Assembly: GCA_046327915.1 (NCBI GenBank)
Contig: JAXLXO010000002.1
Location: forward strand, 378,660 to 442,659
Reading direction: 5' to 3'
Source: VGTK01 sp046327915
GTDB taxonomy: Bacteria > Desulfobacterota > Binatia > UBA12015
DNA length: 64,000 nt
A program made the position numbers and the translations under genes. Each line of letters starts with the position of its first letter. Positions within the stretch are counted from its first letter, which is position 1. Under the pieces are notes generated by a model. The model was given only the letters and a program-made list of their open reading frames with translations, had not been told where the DNA came from and ran no database searches. Shown here piece after piece: positions 25,787 to 34,571 of the stretch.

Positions 25787-28700
25787 GATTCCTCCGCCTT
25801 CGCAGGCTGCGCACCGGTCGCGCCCTTCGGATCCGCGTTCTGCCTACCGGATGCGCGTGCGCGCTGCCCGAGCGCCCATTCCGCGGCGTGCTTGACGCGC
25901 GGGTCGCCGTCGTTCGCCACGCCCTCGACCGCGGCCCACGCCTCGCCCGGCTCGGCGAGGTAGGGGACCATCCACACGGCGGTCTCGCGCTCCTCGGAGC
26001 TGCCGTTCTTCATGCGCTCGATCACCATCGCGGTCGCCGCGGCGGGCGGTACGAGGCGCGGGTCGAGCACGATCGACGGCACGAACTGTCCCGGCAGCGT
26101 GCCCTCGTTCATCAGCTCGAAGAGCGTCGCGAGGCGCTCGTTCTCGCCCATCTGCACCAGCGCGTACGCCGCGAGCATCTTCCACCACGTGGTCTCGCGG
26201 CGGTCCCACGGACCGTCGATCTTCTGCTTCAGGTCGTCGCGGCGCGCGTGCGCGACGGCGAGCGCCGCGAGCGGCCCGATGCGCTGGCGCTCGGCGAAGT
26301 CGTCGCCGATGGGTGCGACGAGAGCGTCGCTCTGCAGCGTGTCGGGGAGCGTCACCAGCGGGCCGTCCGCCGGCTCGACCAGGTTGAAGCGCATCGACAG
26401 CTCGCGCGCGAGCAGGAAGTTGATCGAGCGCGCCGCCTCCCAGCGGATGCGGCCGTCGGAATTCAGGAACACGTCCTGCAGGTAGCCGAGGCTCGCGGGC
26501 GCGCCGTACTCGCCGAGCGTGCGCAGGAACAGCAGCCGTGCGCTGCGGTTGGTCGCGACGGCGCGCTCGACCGCCGGGTACCCGCCGGGATCGCGCGCCG
26601 CGACCGCGTCGATCGCGGCGGCGTACGCCTGCCGGATGCGCCGATCGACGTCGGCGAGCTGCGGCGCCGTGCCGGCGAGATCCTGCGCCGTGCCGCTCTC
26701 CGCGATGCGCCGCGCCGCGGCGAGCTCGCGCGCGTACTCGCCGTGCGCGAAGGTGTCGTCGAGCGTCGCGCCGACGATCTCGGGCGTGCGCCAGTCCGGG
26801 TGCTTCTCCAGCAGGTCGCGCCGCGCGAGCACGTCGTAGCGTCCGATGCGGCGCACCAGCGCGTAGTTCTTCTGCACGTAGTCGCGCAGGATGAAGTAGT
26901 ACGACGGCGACGCGCTGAAGTAGCCGAGACGATCGTTGAGCGTGACGAAGAGCGGCGGACGCGTGCGCTCCATCGCCGCCACCATCGCCGCCTCGTCGGC
27001 GTGCGACGGACGCCCCGTGAACCAGTAGTCGTGCGGCACGGGCGTCGCGCGGTCGGTGAGGAACGGCACCATCGCCAGCGCCGGGAAGACGAAGATCGGC
27101 TCGTCGGGACGCGTCTCCCGTGCAACGAAGTCGGCAACCGCGCGCAGCTCGCGCAGATCGCGGTCGCGGTCCTCCTCGAGCACGACCGGCATCGCCGTCT
27201 GCGCGAGCGGCGTCGTGCCGCGCACCGCGACGTCCGGCGTGAGGCGCACGCGCGCGTCGAGGAACGGCAGCGCGCGCACCGCCAGCGCGAACACGATCGG
27301 GGCGCACGCGACCACGCGCACCAGCGCGAGCGCGCGCCGCGAGCGCGCGTCATCCCATCCATTGAAGCCGCGCAGCTCCTCCACCCACCAGCGCTCGAAG
27401 CGTGCGAGTCCGCCCGCCGCCACGACGAGCGCCGACGGCATGCTGATCACCACGTGCATGAAGTCGATGCGCGGGTAGAGCTGCAGGAAGAGCAGCAGCG
27501 CGTAGATCAGCGACACCATGGTCACCGCGAGGCCGCGCGGCAGCATGCCGTCGGGCGCGCGCTCGACGTCGCGCATCTGCCACAGCACGGCGAGCGTCGC
27601 GGCCCACAGCAGGAGCGGGATCAGGTGGAAGCTCAGCACCTCCAGCTGCATCAGGATCGACACGCCGAGGCCTTCCGGCGCGAGCCCGAACTGCGTGAAC
27701 GCGACCGTGCCGGCGACCACCAGCACGAGACCGAGCGCCACCAGCGCGCGCGTCCCGAGCACGCCGCGCGCGATCAGGCGCGGCAGCGCGACCCCGAACC
27801 CGAGCAGGCAGAGCACGGCGACGCCCCACTCGCTCGGACGCGGGAAGTACAGCAGGTAGATGCGCTCGACGCCGGCGCCGAGCAGCAGGACCTCCTCGGC
27901 GAAGCGTCCGACACCGAGCCGCGGCAGGAAGTACGCGAGCCACGCCGCGCACACCACGACGAAGCCGGCGAGCAGCGCCGCCGCATCGGCGAGCCCGGCG
28001 CCGATCGAGCGCTCCTCGCCCGGAGGGACGTGCTTGACGCGCATCCAGATGCCGCCGACCAGGAGTGCGAGCAGCGGGCCGCCGAGCAGCGCGAACTGCG
28101 GCGTGATCACGTCGAAGGTGAGCGTCGCGGCGACCGCGACGCAGGCGATCGCGAGCACGAGGATCTCGAGCGCGCGTCCGACGACGCCGCGCAGCTGCGC
28201 GCTCGCGAGCAGCTGCGCCAGCACCGCCGCGCCGAGCGCCAGGATGCCGGTGTTCGGCTTGAACGAGAACGCGAGGCCCGCGAGCGCTCCGGCCGCGACG
28301 AGCCACGCGCGGCTCGCGTTCTCGACCGCCTTCACCGAGGCGAGCTGCGCCGCCATCCACGCGGCGATCGCGTACCAGGCGGGGTACGGGATGTTGAACG
28401 ACGCGAACTGGCCCTGGAAGAAGGGCATGAAGACCGCGTACGACAGCGCGGCCAGCGCGGACTCCGCGACCGGTGCCACGCGCAGCGCGAGGCGGAAGGT
28501 CAGCATCACCGCGAGCGCGTTGACGCCGGCGAGCACGATGCGGATCGGCATCACCGACACGCCGAAGGTCTCGAACAGCCACGCGTTCAGATAGAAGACT
28601 GCGGGCGTGTAGCCGGTGTGGAAGTCGAGGTACGGGCGCTCGCCGCGGTGCGTGCGCAGGATCTGGTAGAGGACCGTGCCCTCGTCCTCGAGGTTGTAGC

Positions 28701-28851
28701 CGTAGCCCGCGAAGAGCAGGAACAGCAGCAGCACCGCGCCGCCGATCGCGAGCGTCGCGGGCCACGCGCCGAGGCGCACCGCCTCGCCCGCGGCCACGGT
28801 GTCGCGTCCGGTCCAGCGGCGGCCCGGAGCCGCGGCGACCGCCTCGCTCAT
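25783..28851 (-). CDS. GT-C-like membrane protein fused to HEAT-like repeats
   Basis: A 1022-residue protein. Residues about 1-520 hold a dozen or so hydrophobic helices, and the first loop has GYNLEDEGTVLYQIL, an acidic EDEG motif shared in form with the paralogue at 38275-40182 (VVDEGTQLAQI). The shared PYLDFHTGYTPAVFYLN segment follows. Residues about 520-700 are a soluble domain (PDEPIFVFP, TLNDRLGYF). Residues about 710-1010 are helical repeats resembling HEAT or armadillo units, for example EETAVWMVPYL-like and RVKHAAEWALG. The paralogue lacks this repeat part, so the fusion is derived. Both ends overlap neighbouring genes by four bases. The N-terminal part is probably a lipid-linked sugar transferase; the repeats may bind a partner. 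Confidence 0.75.
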   Translation of the reverse strand: MSEAVAAAPGRRWTGRDTVAAGEAVRLGAWPATLAIGGAVLLLFLLFAGYGYNLEDEGTVLYQILRTHRGERPYLDFHTGYTPAVFYLNAWLFETFGVSVMPIRIVLAGVNALAVMLTFRLALRVAPVAESALAALSYAVFMPFFQGQFASFNIPYPAWYAIAAWMAAQLASVKAVENASRAWLVAAGALAGLAFSFKPNTGILALGAAVLAQLLASAQLRGVVGRALEILVLAIACVAVAATLTFDVITPQFALLGGPLLALLVGGIWMRVKHVPPGEERSIGAGLADAAALLAGFVVVCAAWLAYFLPRLGVGRFAEEVLLLGAGVERIYLLYFPRPSEWGVAVLCLLGFGVALPRLIARGVLGTRALVALGLVLVVAGTVAFTQFGLAPEGLGVSILMQLEVLSFHLIPLLLWAATLAVLWQMRDVERAPDGMLPRGLAVTMVSLIYALLLFLQLYPRIDFMHVVISMPSALVVAAGGLARFERWWVEELRGFNGWDDARSRRALALVRVVACAPIVFALAVRALPFLDARVRLTPDVAVRGTTPLAQTAMPVVLEEDRDRDLRELRAVADFVARETRPDEPIFVFPALAMVPFLTDRATPVPHDYWFTGRPSHADEAAMVAAMERTRPPLFVTLNDRLGYFSASPSYYFILRDYVQKNYALVRRIGRYDVLARRDLLEKHPDWRTPEIVGATLDDTFAHGEYARELAAARRIAESGTAQDLAGTAPQLADVDRRIRQAYAAAIDAVAARDPGGYPAVERAVATNRSARLLFLRTLGEYGAPASLGYLQDVFLNSDGRIRWEAARSINFLLARELSMRFNLVEPADGPLVTLPDTLQSDALVAPIGDDFAERQRIGPLAALAVAHARRDDLKQKIDGPWDRRETTWWKMLAAYALVQMGENERLATLFELMNEGTLPGQFVPSIVLDPRLVPPAAATAMVIERMKNGSSEERETAVWMVPYLAEPGEAWAAVEGVANDGDPRVKHAAEWALGQRARASGRQNADPKGATGAQPAKAEES

Positions 28852-30062
28852 CCACCCACCTCGACGCTCCCCGGCAGCGCGCCCGGCACGCAGCCGGCGC
28901 CCTGCTCCGCCGCCATCGTGCCGCCGATGAAGTCCGGGACGTCGGGCAGCGGCGCGCCGCTCGCGACCGCGCGCACCACGTCGGCGAACGCGTCGGCGAC
29001 GTGATCCCAGCGGAAGCGCTCCGACCACGCGCGTGCGCCGCGTGCGAGACGTGCGCGCAACTCGTCGTCCGACAGCACGGAGAGCAGACACGTCGCGAGC
29101 GACTCGGGATTCGCCGCGGCGAGGAGTCCGCTGGTGCCGTGGCGGACCGAGTCGCGCAGTCCGGGAACGTCGGTCGCGACCACCGGCGTGCCGCAGGCGT
29201 TCGCCTCGAGCACCGTGAGCCCCCAGCCTTCCTTGCGCGACGGCTGAACCACGACGGTCGCGCGCTGCATCCAGGCGACCTTCTCGTCCTCGGAGACGAA
29301 GCCCGCGAAGGCCGCCGTGTCGCCGAAGCCCGCGTCGCGCGCGCGCGCACGCATCTCGTCGCCCGCCGTGCCGCTGCCGACGATCACCAGGCGCGCGCCG
29401 GGACGAGCGGACCGCACGTGCAGCCACGCGTCGAGCAGCAGGTCGACGCCCTTGTAGTGCTCGAGGCGTCCGACGAAGACCACCAGGTCGCGCTCGGCGG
29501 GAGCCGATCCCGGACGGTAGCGCTCGTGGTCGAGGCCGTTCGGGATGACGCGGATGTCGCGCCGCGGAAGTCCGCGCTTGACGAGGTCGTCGCGCGTGCT
29601 CGGCGACACCACGACGAACGGCATGCCGCGATAGGCGAGCGGCAGCAGCGCCTCGGTCGCGACCACGTAGCTCGCGATCGGCGCCGACACCTGCCGGAAC
29701 GCCGACAGCCCGAAGAGGTGGTGCACGAGGCCGAGACGCGGCACGCCGGGCAGCCAGAAGCGCGAGAAGAACAGCAGCTTGCAGAGGTTCTCGACGACGA
29801 GGTCGTAGCCGCCCGTCGCGAGCTCCGCGCGCGCGCGTCCGGGCAGCTGCGCGTAATAGCTGAAGCCGCGGTCGCCGAAGCGCACGAAGCGGATGCCGCG
29901 CCGGGTCTCGTCGGGAAGCGCGCCGTCGAACGCGGCGCACAGAACGGTGGTCTCGATGCCGTGGCGCGTCGCGAGGCGGCTCGCGATCTCCTCGAGGTGG
30001 ACCTCGACACCACCCGCGAGCGGGTGGCTCAGGTCGCGCTCGTTCAGCATCAGGAGGCGCAC
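28848..30062 (-). CDS. GT4 family glycosyltransferase
   Basis: A 404-residue GT-B fold enzyme. The N-terminal half has LAGGVEVHLEEIASRLA, the usual glycine-rich acceptor-side loop. The C-terminal half has VFVGRLEHYKGVDLLLDAW, LVIVGSGTAGDEM, and the donor-binding PSRKEGWGLTVLEANACG, containing the E-x7-E motif. It should add a sugar from a nucleotide donor to a lipid-linked glycan in the cytoplasm with retention of configuration. Start GTG 30062 directly precedes the first strand. Its stop overlaps the start of the GT-C/HEAT gene (ATGA). Confidence 0.88.
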   Translation of the reverse strand: MRLLMLNERDLSHPLAGGVEVHLEEIASRLATRHGIETTVLCAAFDGALPDETRRGIRFVRFGDRGFSYYAQLPGRARAELATGGYDLVVENLCKLLFFSRFWLPGVPRLGLVHHLFGLSAFRQVSAPIASYVVATEALLPLAYRGMPFVVVSPSTRDDLVKRGLPRRDIRVIPNGLDHERYRPGSAPAERDLVVFVGRLEHYKGVDLLLDAWLHVRSARPGARLVIVGSGTAGDEMRARARDAGFGDTAAFAGFVSEDEKVAWMQRATVVVQPSRKEGWGLTVLEANACGTPVVATDVPGLRDSVRHGTSGLLAAANPESLATCLLSVLSDDELRARLARGARAWSERFRWDHVADAFADVVRAVASGAPLPDVPDFIGGTMAAEQGAGCVPGALPGSVEVGG

Positions 30063-30084
30063 GCGTTCGTCCGCCCGACGTTCC

Positions 30085-30804
30085 TCAGAGCCGGCCGAGC
30101 GCGCGGCGGACCTTCAGCTCCCAGACGATCCACAGCGCCTCGAGGCCGATCCGCTTCGACATCTTCGAGGTTCCGACCTCGCGGTCCATGAAGATGATCG
30201 GCACCTCGAGGATGCGCATGTGCTTGCACCACGCGCGATAGGTCATCTCGATCTGGAAGGAGTATCCGTTCGAGCGCACCTGATCGAGGTCGATCGCGAG
30301 CAGCGCGCGCCTGCGCCAGCACTTGAAGCCGCCGGTGGTGTCGCGCACCGGAAGGCCGGTCAGCTTCCGCACGTAGTAGTTGCCGAAGTAGCTGATCAGC
30401 AGGCGCTCGATCGGCCAGCGCACGACGGTGATGCCGTCCATGTAGCGCGAGCCCAGCACGACGTCGTACTCGCGCTGCGCGTTGCCGAAGAGGTCGGGCA
30501 GCGAGCCGATCGGGTGCGAGAAGTCGGCGTCCATCTGGACGATGTACTCGGCGCCGAGCTCGAGAGCGCGCTTGAAGCCGGCGCGGTAGGCGGGGCCGAT
30601 GCCCTGCTTCGGTCCGCGCCGCACGACGTGGATGCGGCCGAGCTTCCGGCCCAGCTCCTCGACGGCGTCGGCGGTGCCGTCCGGGGAATTGTCGTCGACG
30701 ATGACGACCTCGACCTCGGGATCCGCCTGCAGCAGCTCGGGCAGCAACCTCTCGATGTTGCCGCGCTCGTTGTAGGTCGGAATGACGACGACTTTCTCGG
30801 GCAC
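30085..30804 (-). CDS. polyprenol monophosphomannose synthase-like GT2
   Basis: A 239-residue DPM1-type enzyme starting at GTG 30804: VVVIPTYNERGNIERLLPEL, VVIVDDNSPDGTADAVEELG, AYRAGFKRALELGAEYIVQM with the DADFSH metal site, VLGSRYMDG, and VRDTTGGFKCWRRR. It should charge polyprenyl phosphate with mannose or a similar sugar for the GT-C enzymes of this region. It is the second such enzyme here; the other is at 18143. A separate promoter-like element lies upstream at 30890-30919, so it may be transcribed independently of the flippase gene. Confidence 0.9.
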   Translation of the reverse strand: MPEKVVVIPTYNERGNIERLLPELLQADPEVEVVIVDDNSPDGTADAVEELGRKLGRIHVVRRGPKQGIGPAYRAGFKRALELGAEYIVQMDADFSHPIGSLPDLFGNAQREYDVVLGSRYMDGITVVRWPIERLLISYFGNYYVRKLTGLPVRDTTGGFKCWRRRALLAIDLDQVRSNGYSFQIEMTYRAWCKHMRILEVPIIFMDREVGTSKMSKRIGLEALWIVWELKVRRALGRL

Positions 30805-30889
30805 GGGAACTCGCTGACCTCGGAGGTTGGGGACGGCGCGGGCCGCAACGCGCTGCGGCAGCCCGGCCTCGGAATGATTCGAGCCCTCT

Positions 30890-30919
30890 CCTCTAGCAGA
30901 CGGCCCGGTCGCAACCCAA
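30890..30919 (-). promoter_or_regulatory. possible promoter for the DPM-like gene
   Basis: On the minus strand TTGGGT (30919-30914) and TAGAGG (30895-30890) are 18 bases apart, leaving a leader of about 80 bases before GTG 30804. The TAG-type -10 agrees with other putative promoters here. The surrounding 135-base gap is the only sizeable break in this minus-strand block. Confidence 0.3.
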
Positions 30920-30939
30920 GCCGAAAACCCCGCGAAGGC

Positions 30940-32418
30940 TCAGGGCTCGACGACCGGCGCCACGCCCGCTGCGGCCTCGTCCGCACCGCCCGGCGCGCCC
31001 TGCGCACGAAGCAGCGCGCGCAGCCGGCGAACGTCGTCGGGGCCGGCGAATCCGGCCAGCGGCAGCAGCGCCAGGAAGCCCGCCAGAGCGACCGCCGCGC
31101 GCCCGGGCGCGGGCAGCGGCAGCAGCCGCGACAGCACGAGCAGCAGCGCCGCGAGCAACGCGGGGCCCGCGACGGCGTGCACGCACGGCCGCACCCAGGT
31201 CCGCGTCTCGGTCAGGACGTAGAGCGCCGCGTGGCTCGCGAGCGACGTCGCGACCACGCCGACGGCCGCACCGGTCACGCCGAGCCACGGGATCAGCGCC
31301 AGCTGCAGGACGATCTGCAGCACCGCCCCCGCCGCGTTCACGCGGAAGAGAACCGCCTGCCGTCCGACGGAGACCAGCAGGTGTCCGTACACCGCGCCCA
31401 GCGCCGCGAGCAGCGCCGACCACGTGAGCACCGCGAGCGCCGTTCCCGCGACCGCGAACTCCGGCCGGAAGAGCGTGCCCATGATCGTCTCGCCGGTCGG
31501 CCCGACCACCAGCACGACGCACAGCAGCGCCACGCCGAGCCCCTTCGCGGTCAGCTCCGCGAGCGCGCGCAGCGCGTCCGGACGCACCGTCGCGAAGCGC
31601 ACGAACAGCGGGTAGATCGTCAGCATCGCCGCGTCGGCGAGCATGTTGAGCGCGTCGGTGAGCCGCGACGCCGACGAGAAGAAGCCGACCTCGACCGGTC
31701 CCGAGACGCGCATCAGCACCAGCGGCGCGATGCGCAGCCCGAGCGCGAACACCAGCGTGTTGGCGCCGATCGGCCACGCCTCGCGCAGCAGCTCGCGCCA
31801 CAACGCCGTGTCGAGGCGGAGCCGCGGTGCGAAGAGGTCGCGGCCGAGCCACGCGGCGACGGCGAATCCGCTCGCGTTCGCCGCGAGGAGTGCCGCGAAG
31901 ATGCCGTCGATGCCCGCGTGCAGGGCGAGCGCCACGCCGACCAGCGCGAGCGTGAGGATCGTGGTCACGGCGGCGACGCCGAGCACCGCGCCCATGCGCA
32001 GCTCGGCGCGGAAGAGCGCGCGGTAGCCCGGCTGTCCGACCAGCATCAGCGCCGCCGCGGCGAGTGCCACGCGGCGGCGCAGGTCGGGCTCGCCCGCGTC
32101 GGCGGCGAGCGGTGCCAGCAGGACCGCGCCGGCGGCGGCCGCGAGCGCCAGCGCCAGCCGGAGTCCGAGCGCTCCGGCGACGAGCCGTCGCCGATCGTCC
32201 GGGTGTGCGGCGAGACGCCGCAGCAGGATGGTCTCCGTGCCGAGGTCGGCGAGCACCTGGAAGAGGCTCAGGTACGCGATCAGGAAGCTGTAGCGGCCGT
32301 AGTCGAGCGGGCTCAGCACGCGCGCCAGCGCCACGACCAGCAGCAGCGCCGTGCCCTTCTCGACGACCAGAGTGGCGAGTCCGAGCAGCCCGCCGCGGGC
32401 GAACGACTTCAGGTTCAT
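30940..32418 (-). CDS. polysaccharide flippase (MOP/Wzx-like)
   Basis: A 492-residue membrane protein with about 12-14 hydrophobic segments and the N-terminal ARGGLLGLATLVVEKGTALL and SPLDYGRYSFLIAYLSLFQV segments characteristic of Polysacc_synt and MOP flippases. It should move undecaprenyl-linked oligosaccharides from the cytoplasmic to the periplasmic face of the inner membrane. ATG 32418 (MNLKSF) is preferred over a longer in-frame start because it lies right before the conserved N-terminus and just after the stop of the upstream GT2. It is the only lipid-glycan exporter visible in the window. Confidence 0.85.
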   Translation of the reverse strand: MNLKSFARGGLLGLATLVVEKGTALLLVVALARVLSPLDYGRYSFLIAYLSLFQVLADLGTETILLRRLAAHPDDRRRLVAGALGLRLALALAAAAGAVLLAPLAADAGEPDLRRRVALAAAALMLVGQPGYRALFRAELRMGAVLGVAAVTTILTLALVGVALALHAGIDGIFAALLAANASGFAVAAWLGRDLFAPRLRLDTALWRELLREAWPIGANTLVFALGLRIAPLVLMRVSGPVEVGFFSSASRLTDALNMLADAAMLTIYPLFVRFATVRPDALRALAELTAKGLGVALLCVVLVVGPTGETIMGTLFRPEFAVAGTALAVLTWSALLAALGAVYGHLLVSVGRQAVLFRVNAAGAVLQIVLQLALIPWLGVTGAAVGVVATSLASHAALYVLTETRTWVRPCVHAVAGPALLAALLLVLSRLLPLPAPGRAAVALAGFLALLPLAGFAGPDDVRRLRALLRAQGAPGGADEAAAGVAPVVEP

Positions 32419-32425
32419 CGCACGC

Positions 32426-33361
32426 TCAGCCGTCGAGACCGAGGCGTGCGCGCGGGATGGGACGCCCGCGCAGCGCATCGAGCGCGCCCTGGAACTTCAG
32501 GCGCACCCCCTCCTGCTCGCCCCGCAGCCTGCGCTTCACCCACGACAGCGGCAGCATCGCGCCGAACCACAGCGCGAAGCGCAGGCGCTCGCGCGCGCTG
32601 CCGTGCTTGCGCACGAAGCGCACCATGTTGCGCGCCGTCAAGTACTGGCGGCGGCTGACGAACGCGCTGCCGCCCGAGCTCGCCTGCCCGCGGTGCAGGA
32701 CCACGGCGCGCGGCGCCCAGACGACGCGGAAGCCGTGCTCGCGCGCGGTCGCGCACCAGTCGACCTCCTCGTGGTAGGCGAAGAACTCCTCGTCGAACGG
32801 ACCGATCGCCTCGAGCGCACGGCGCGACAGCAGGATCGCGCAGCCCGAGACCCAGTCGGCGTCGTGCTCGGCCGCGAAGCGTCCGTCGTCGGGCTGGTCC
32901 ACGCCGACCAGCTGCACGAGGCTCTGCCGGTAGTCGACCTCGCCCCATGCCATCCACAGGCGGTCCGGCTGCTCGAGGCGCAGGATCCGTGCGCCGACCG
33001 CCGCGATGCGGGGATCGCGGCGCGCCACCGCCACCAGCTCGTCGATCGTGCCGGGCTCCACGCGGGCGTCGTTGTTCAGCACCAGCACCCAGTCGGCGCC
33101 CGCCGCGAGGGCCGCGCGCAGCCCGACGTTGTTGCCGCCCGCGTAGCCGAGGTTCGACGCATTGGCGATCGTCCGCACGCCGGGATGACGGCGCGCGACC
33201 TCGGCGAGGACGGGCTGCCGCGATGCGTTGTCCACGACCAGGACGTCGAGGGGCTGCCACCGGCTCGCGCACACGCTCGCGACGCAGGCGAGCGTGTCGT
33301 CGCCGCCGTTCCAGTCCAGCACGACGACGGCGACCCGCGGGGCCGGTGCGGGGGCGTCCAC
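32426..33361 (-). CDS. family 2 glycosyltransferase (rhamnosyltransferase-like)
   Basis: A GT2 enzyme of about 311 residues: VAVVVLDWNGGDDTLACVAS, VLVVDNASRQPVL, NLGYAGGNNVGLRAALA, and VLVLNNDARVEPG with the metal-binding Asn-Asp-Ala type DXD, then DWVSGCAILLSRRA and YHEEVDWC, the likely base region. This pattern is typical of rhamnosyl and related O-antigen transferases. The start is uncertain: GTG 33361 immediately precedes the conserved strand, but an upstream TTG (KLLTVLGG) or an ATG (MPPGVRV) would also be in frame. It heads the minus-strand block and faces the 12-cysteine exported protein. Confidence 0.82.
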   Translation of the reverse strand: MDAPAPAPRVAVVVLDWNGGDDTLACVASVCASRWQPLDVLVVDNASRQPVLAEVARRHPGVRTIANASNLGYAGGNNVGLRAALAAGADWVLVLNNDARVEPGTIDELVAVARRDPRIAAVGARILRLEQPDRLWMAWGEVDYRQSLVQLVGVDQPDDGRFAAEHDADWVSGCAILLSRRALEAIGPFDEEFFAYHEEVDWCATAREHGFRVVWAPRAVVLHRGQASSGGSAFVSRRQYLTARNMVRFVRKHGSARERLRFALWFGAMLPLSWVKRRLRGEQEGVRLKFQGALDALRGRPIPRARLGLDG

Positions 33362-33523
33362 TCCCCCGGCGTACGGGTTGCCGCCGAGGACGGTCAAGAG
33401 CTTGCCGGAGCGGGAGAAATTCCCCACCCGGACACCCGGTGGCATTTTCTCGACACGCGGCCTTGACGCACGGCGCCAACAGAGGACCCCGAGCGGGTCT
33501 TTTCGCCGCATGCGCTTTTTCGG

Positions 33524-33553
33524 TTGACCGGAAGCTGACGCCCCGCGTAGGGG
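33524..33553 (+). promoter_or_regulatory. promoter of the 12-cysteine exported protein gene
   Basis: TTGACC (33524-33529) and TAGGGG (33548-33553) are 18 bases apart, with a leader of about 65 bases before ATG 33627. The surrounding 33362-33626 gap is noticeably richer in T runs than the coding DNA (TTTTCG and CTTTTTCGG upstream of the -35). A near-perfect ribosome binding site (GGAGGGAA) sits at 33618-33625. Confidence 0.45.
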
Positions 33554-33569
33554 GGAACGCACAGCAACT

Positions 33570-33585
33570 GCAGACACCCGTCTGC
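33570..33585. repeat. short inverted repeat in the 5' leader
   Basis: GCAGAC (33570-33575) and GTCTGC (33580-33585) form a perfect six-base stem around ACCC. It is followed by a smaller CACC/GGTG pair around 33590-33600. It lies in the presumed leader of the 33627 gene and could stabilise the message or bind a regulator. The TGCAGAC half-site recurs next to ettA. Confidence 0.4.
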
Positions 33586-33626
33586 GGGCACCACTAGGTG
33601 TCACTGCCACCCGAACTGGAGGGAAC

Positions 33627-34451
33627 ATGCGCAAGGGGATCGGAATCGCGGCCGCTGTGGCCGCCGGAGTGCTGGTGTCGAGCCTGAACGCCTCGGCGCT
33701 CGTGCTGGTCGCGAAGAGCGAGGAGCAGAAGCTCCGCGCCGACATCCAGAAGCAGACGCACGGCTACACCTCGTGCCTCGTCAAGGCGGCGACCAACTGC
33801 GAGAAGTCGGGCGCGGTGATCGCGTCCGAGTGCACGCTGGCGACCGGCGTCGCGGTCGCGCCGGCCGATGCCAAGGGCAAGTTCGTCGCCGACATCGCGA
33901 AGTGCGACGGCAAGCTCGCCTTCCTGAAGAAGGCCAAGACCCTCACCGCCACGACCGGCTACACCGCGATCGGCTGTCCGGGTGACTCGAACAGCGGCAC
34001 CGCGGGCGACCAGCCCTACGCCGACATGAACGCGTGGCAGGCGGGCACCCCGGCCTCGACCAAGGGCCAGATCGACCTTCTCGCCACTGCGCTCGGCGCG
34101 GTGAGCGGCTGCGGCGCCAATGCGGATCCGCTGAAGTGCCAGGCCTCGCTCAACAAGGTCGTCGCGGGCTACGCCGCGGCGGTCCAGAAGTGCCAGCTCG
34201 GCTGCGAGAACGACTACAGCAACAAGAAGGGCAACGGCGGCACCTCGGATTCGGCGACGGCGTGCTCGCTGTCGACGAACGGCGACAACTCGACCGGCGA
34301 CGCGAACTTCGACGCCTGCGTCGACAAGGCGTTCGCGAAGGCCACCAAGACCCCGCTTCCGCCCGCGGTCGCGACGGTCGTCTTCCCGGCGCTGGCCACC
34401 GCGCTGAACGACGCGAACAACGACGTCAACAACGAGAACGACTGCCCGTGA
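33627..34451 (+). CDS. exported 12-cysteine protein of unknown function
   Basis: A 274-residue protein with a clear signal peptide (MRKGIGIAAAVAAGVLVSSL, cleavage probably after NASA). The mature part holds 12 cysteines spaced through the chain, many as Lys-Cys, Gly-Cys or Glu-Cys, which suggests six disulfides. It is rich in Ala, Lys, Asn and Asp and has no hydrophobic helix after the signal. I recognise no named domain; similar small cysteine-patterned exported proteins are, as far as I recall, common in Binatota-like genomes. A strong ribosome binding site, a promoter-like upstream region and a textbook terminator make it an independent and probably well-expressed transcription unit. A structural or surface role is only a guess. 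Confidence 0.85.
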   Translation: MRKGIGIAAAVAAGVLVSSLNASALVLVAKSEEQKLRADIQKQTHGYTSCLVKAATNCEKSGAVIASECTLATGVAVAPADAKGKFVADIAKCDGKLAFLKKAKTLTATTGYTAIGCPGDSNSGTAGDQPYADMNAWQAGTPASTKGQIDLLATALGAVSGCGANADPLKCQASLNKVVAGYAAAVQKCQLGCENDYSNKKGNGGTSDSATACSLSTNGDNSTGDANFDACVDKAFAKATKTPLPPAVATVVFPALATALNDANNDVNNENDCP

Positions 34452-34475
34452 TCGGCTGATCGTCTCCGGACGAGA

Positions 34476-34510
34476 GGGCGGTGGCCGCGAGGCCACCGCC
34501 CTTTTTCTTT
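34476..34510 (+). terminator. rho-independent terminator
   Basis: Perfect 11-base stem GGGCGGTGGCC (34476-34486) with GGCCACCGCCC (34491-34501), GCGA tetraloop, then TTTTTCTTT. It lies 25 bases after the stop of the 12-cysteine protein gene. It is the only hairpin in the window with a proper T tract. Confidence 0.92.
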
Positions 34511-34571
34511 GCGCACGGCGGCCCGCGAGCGGAGTTGCGACCGCACACGAAGCCTGCGAAAGGAGCCGCGG

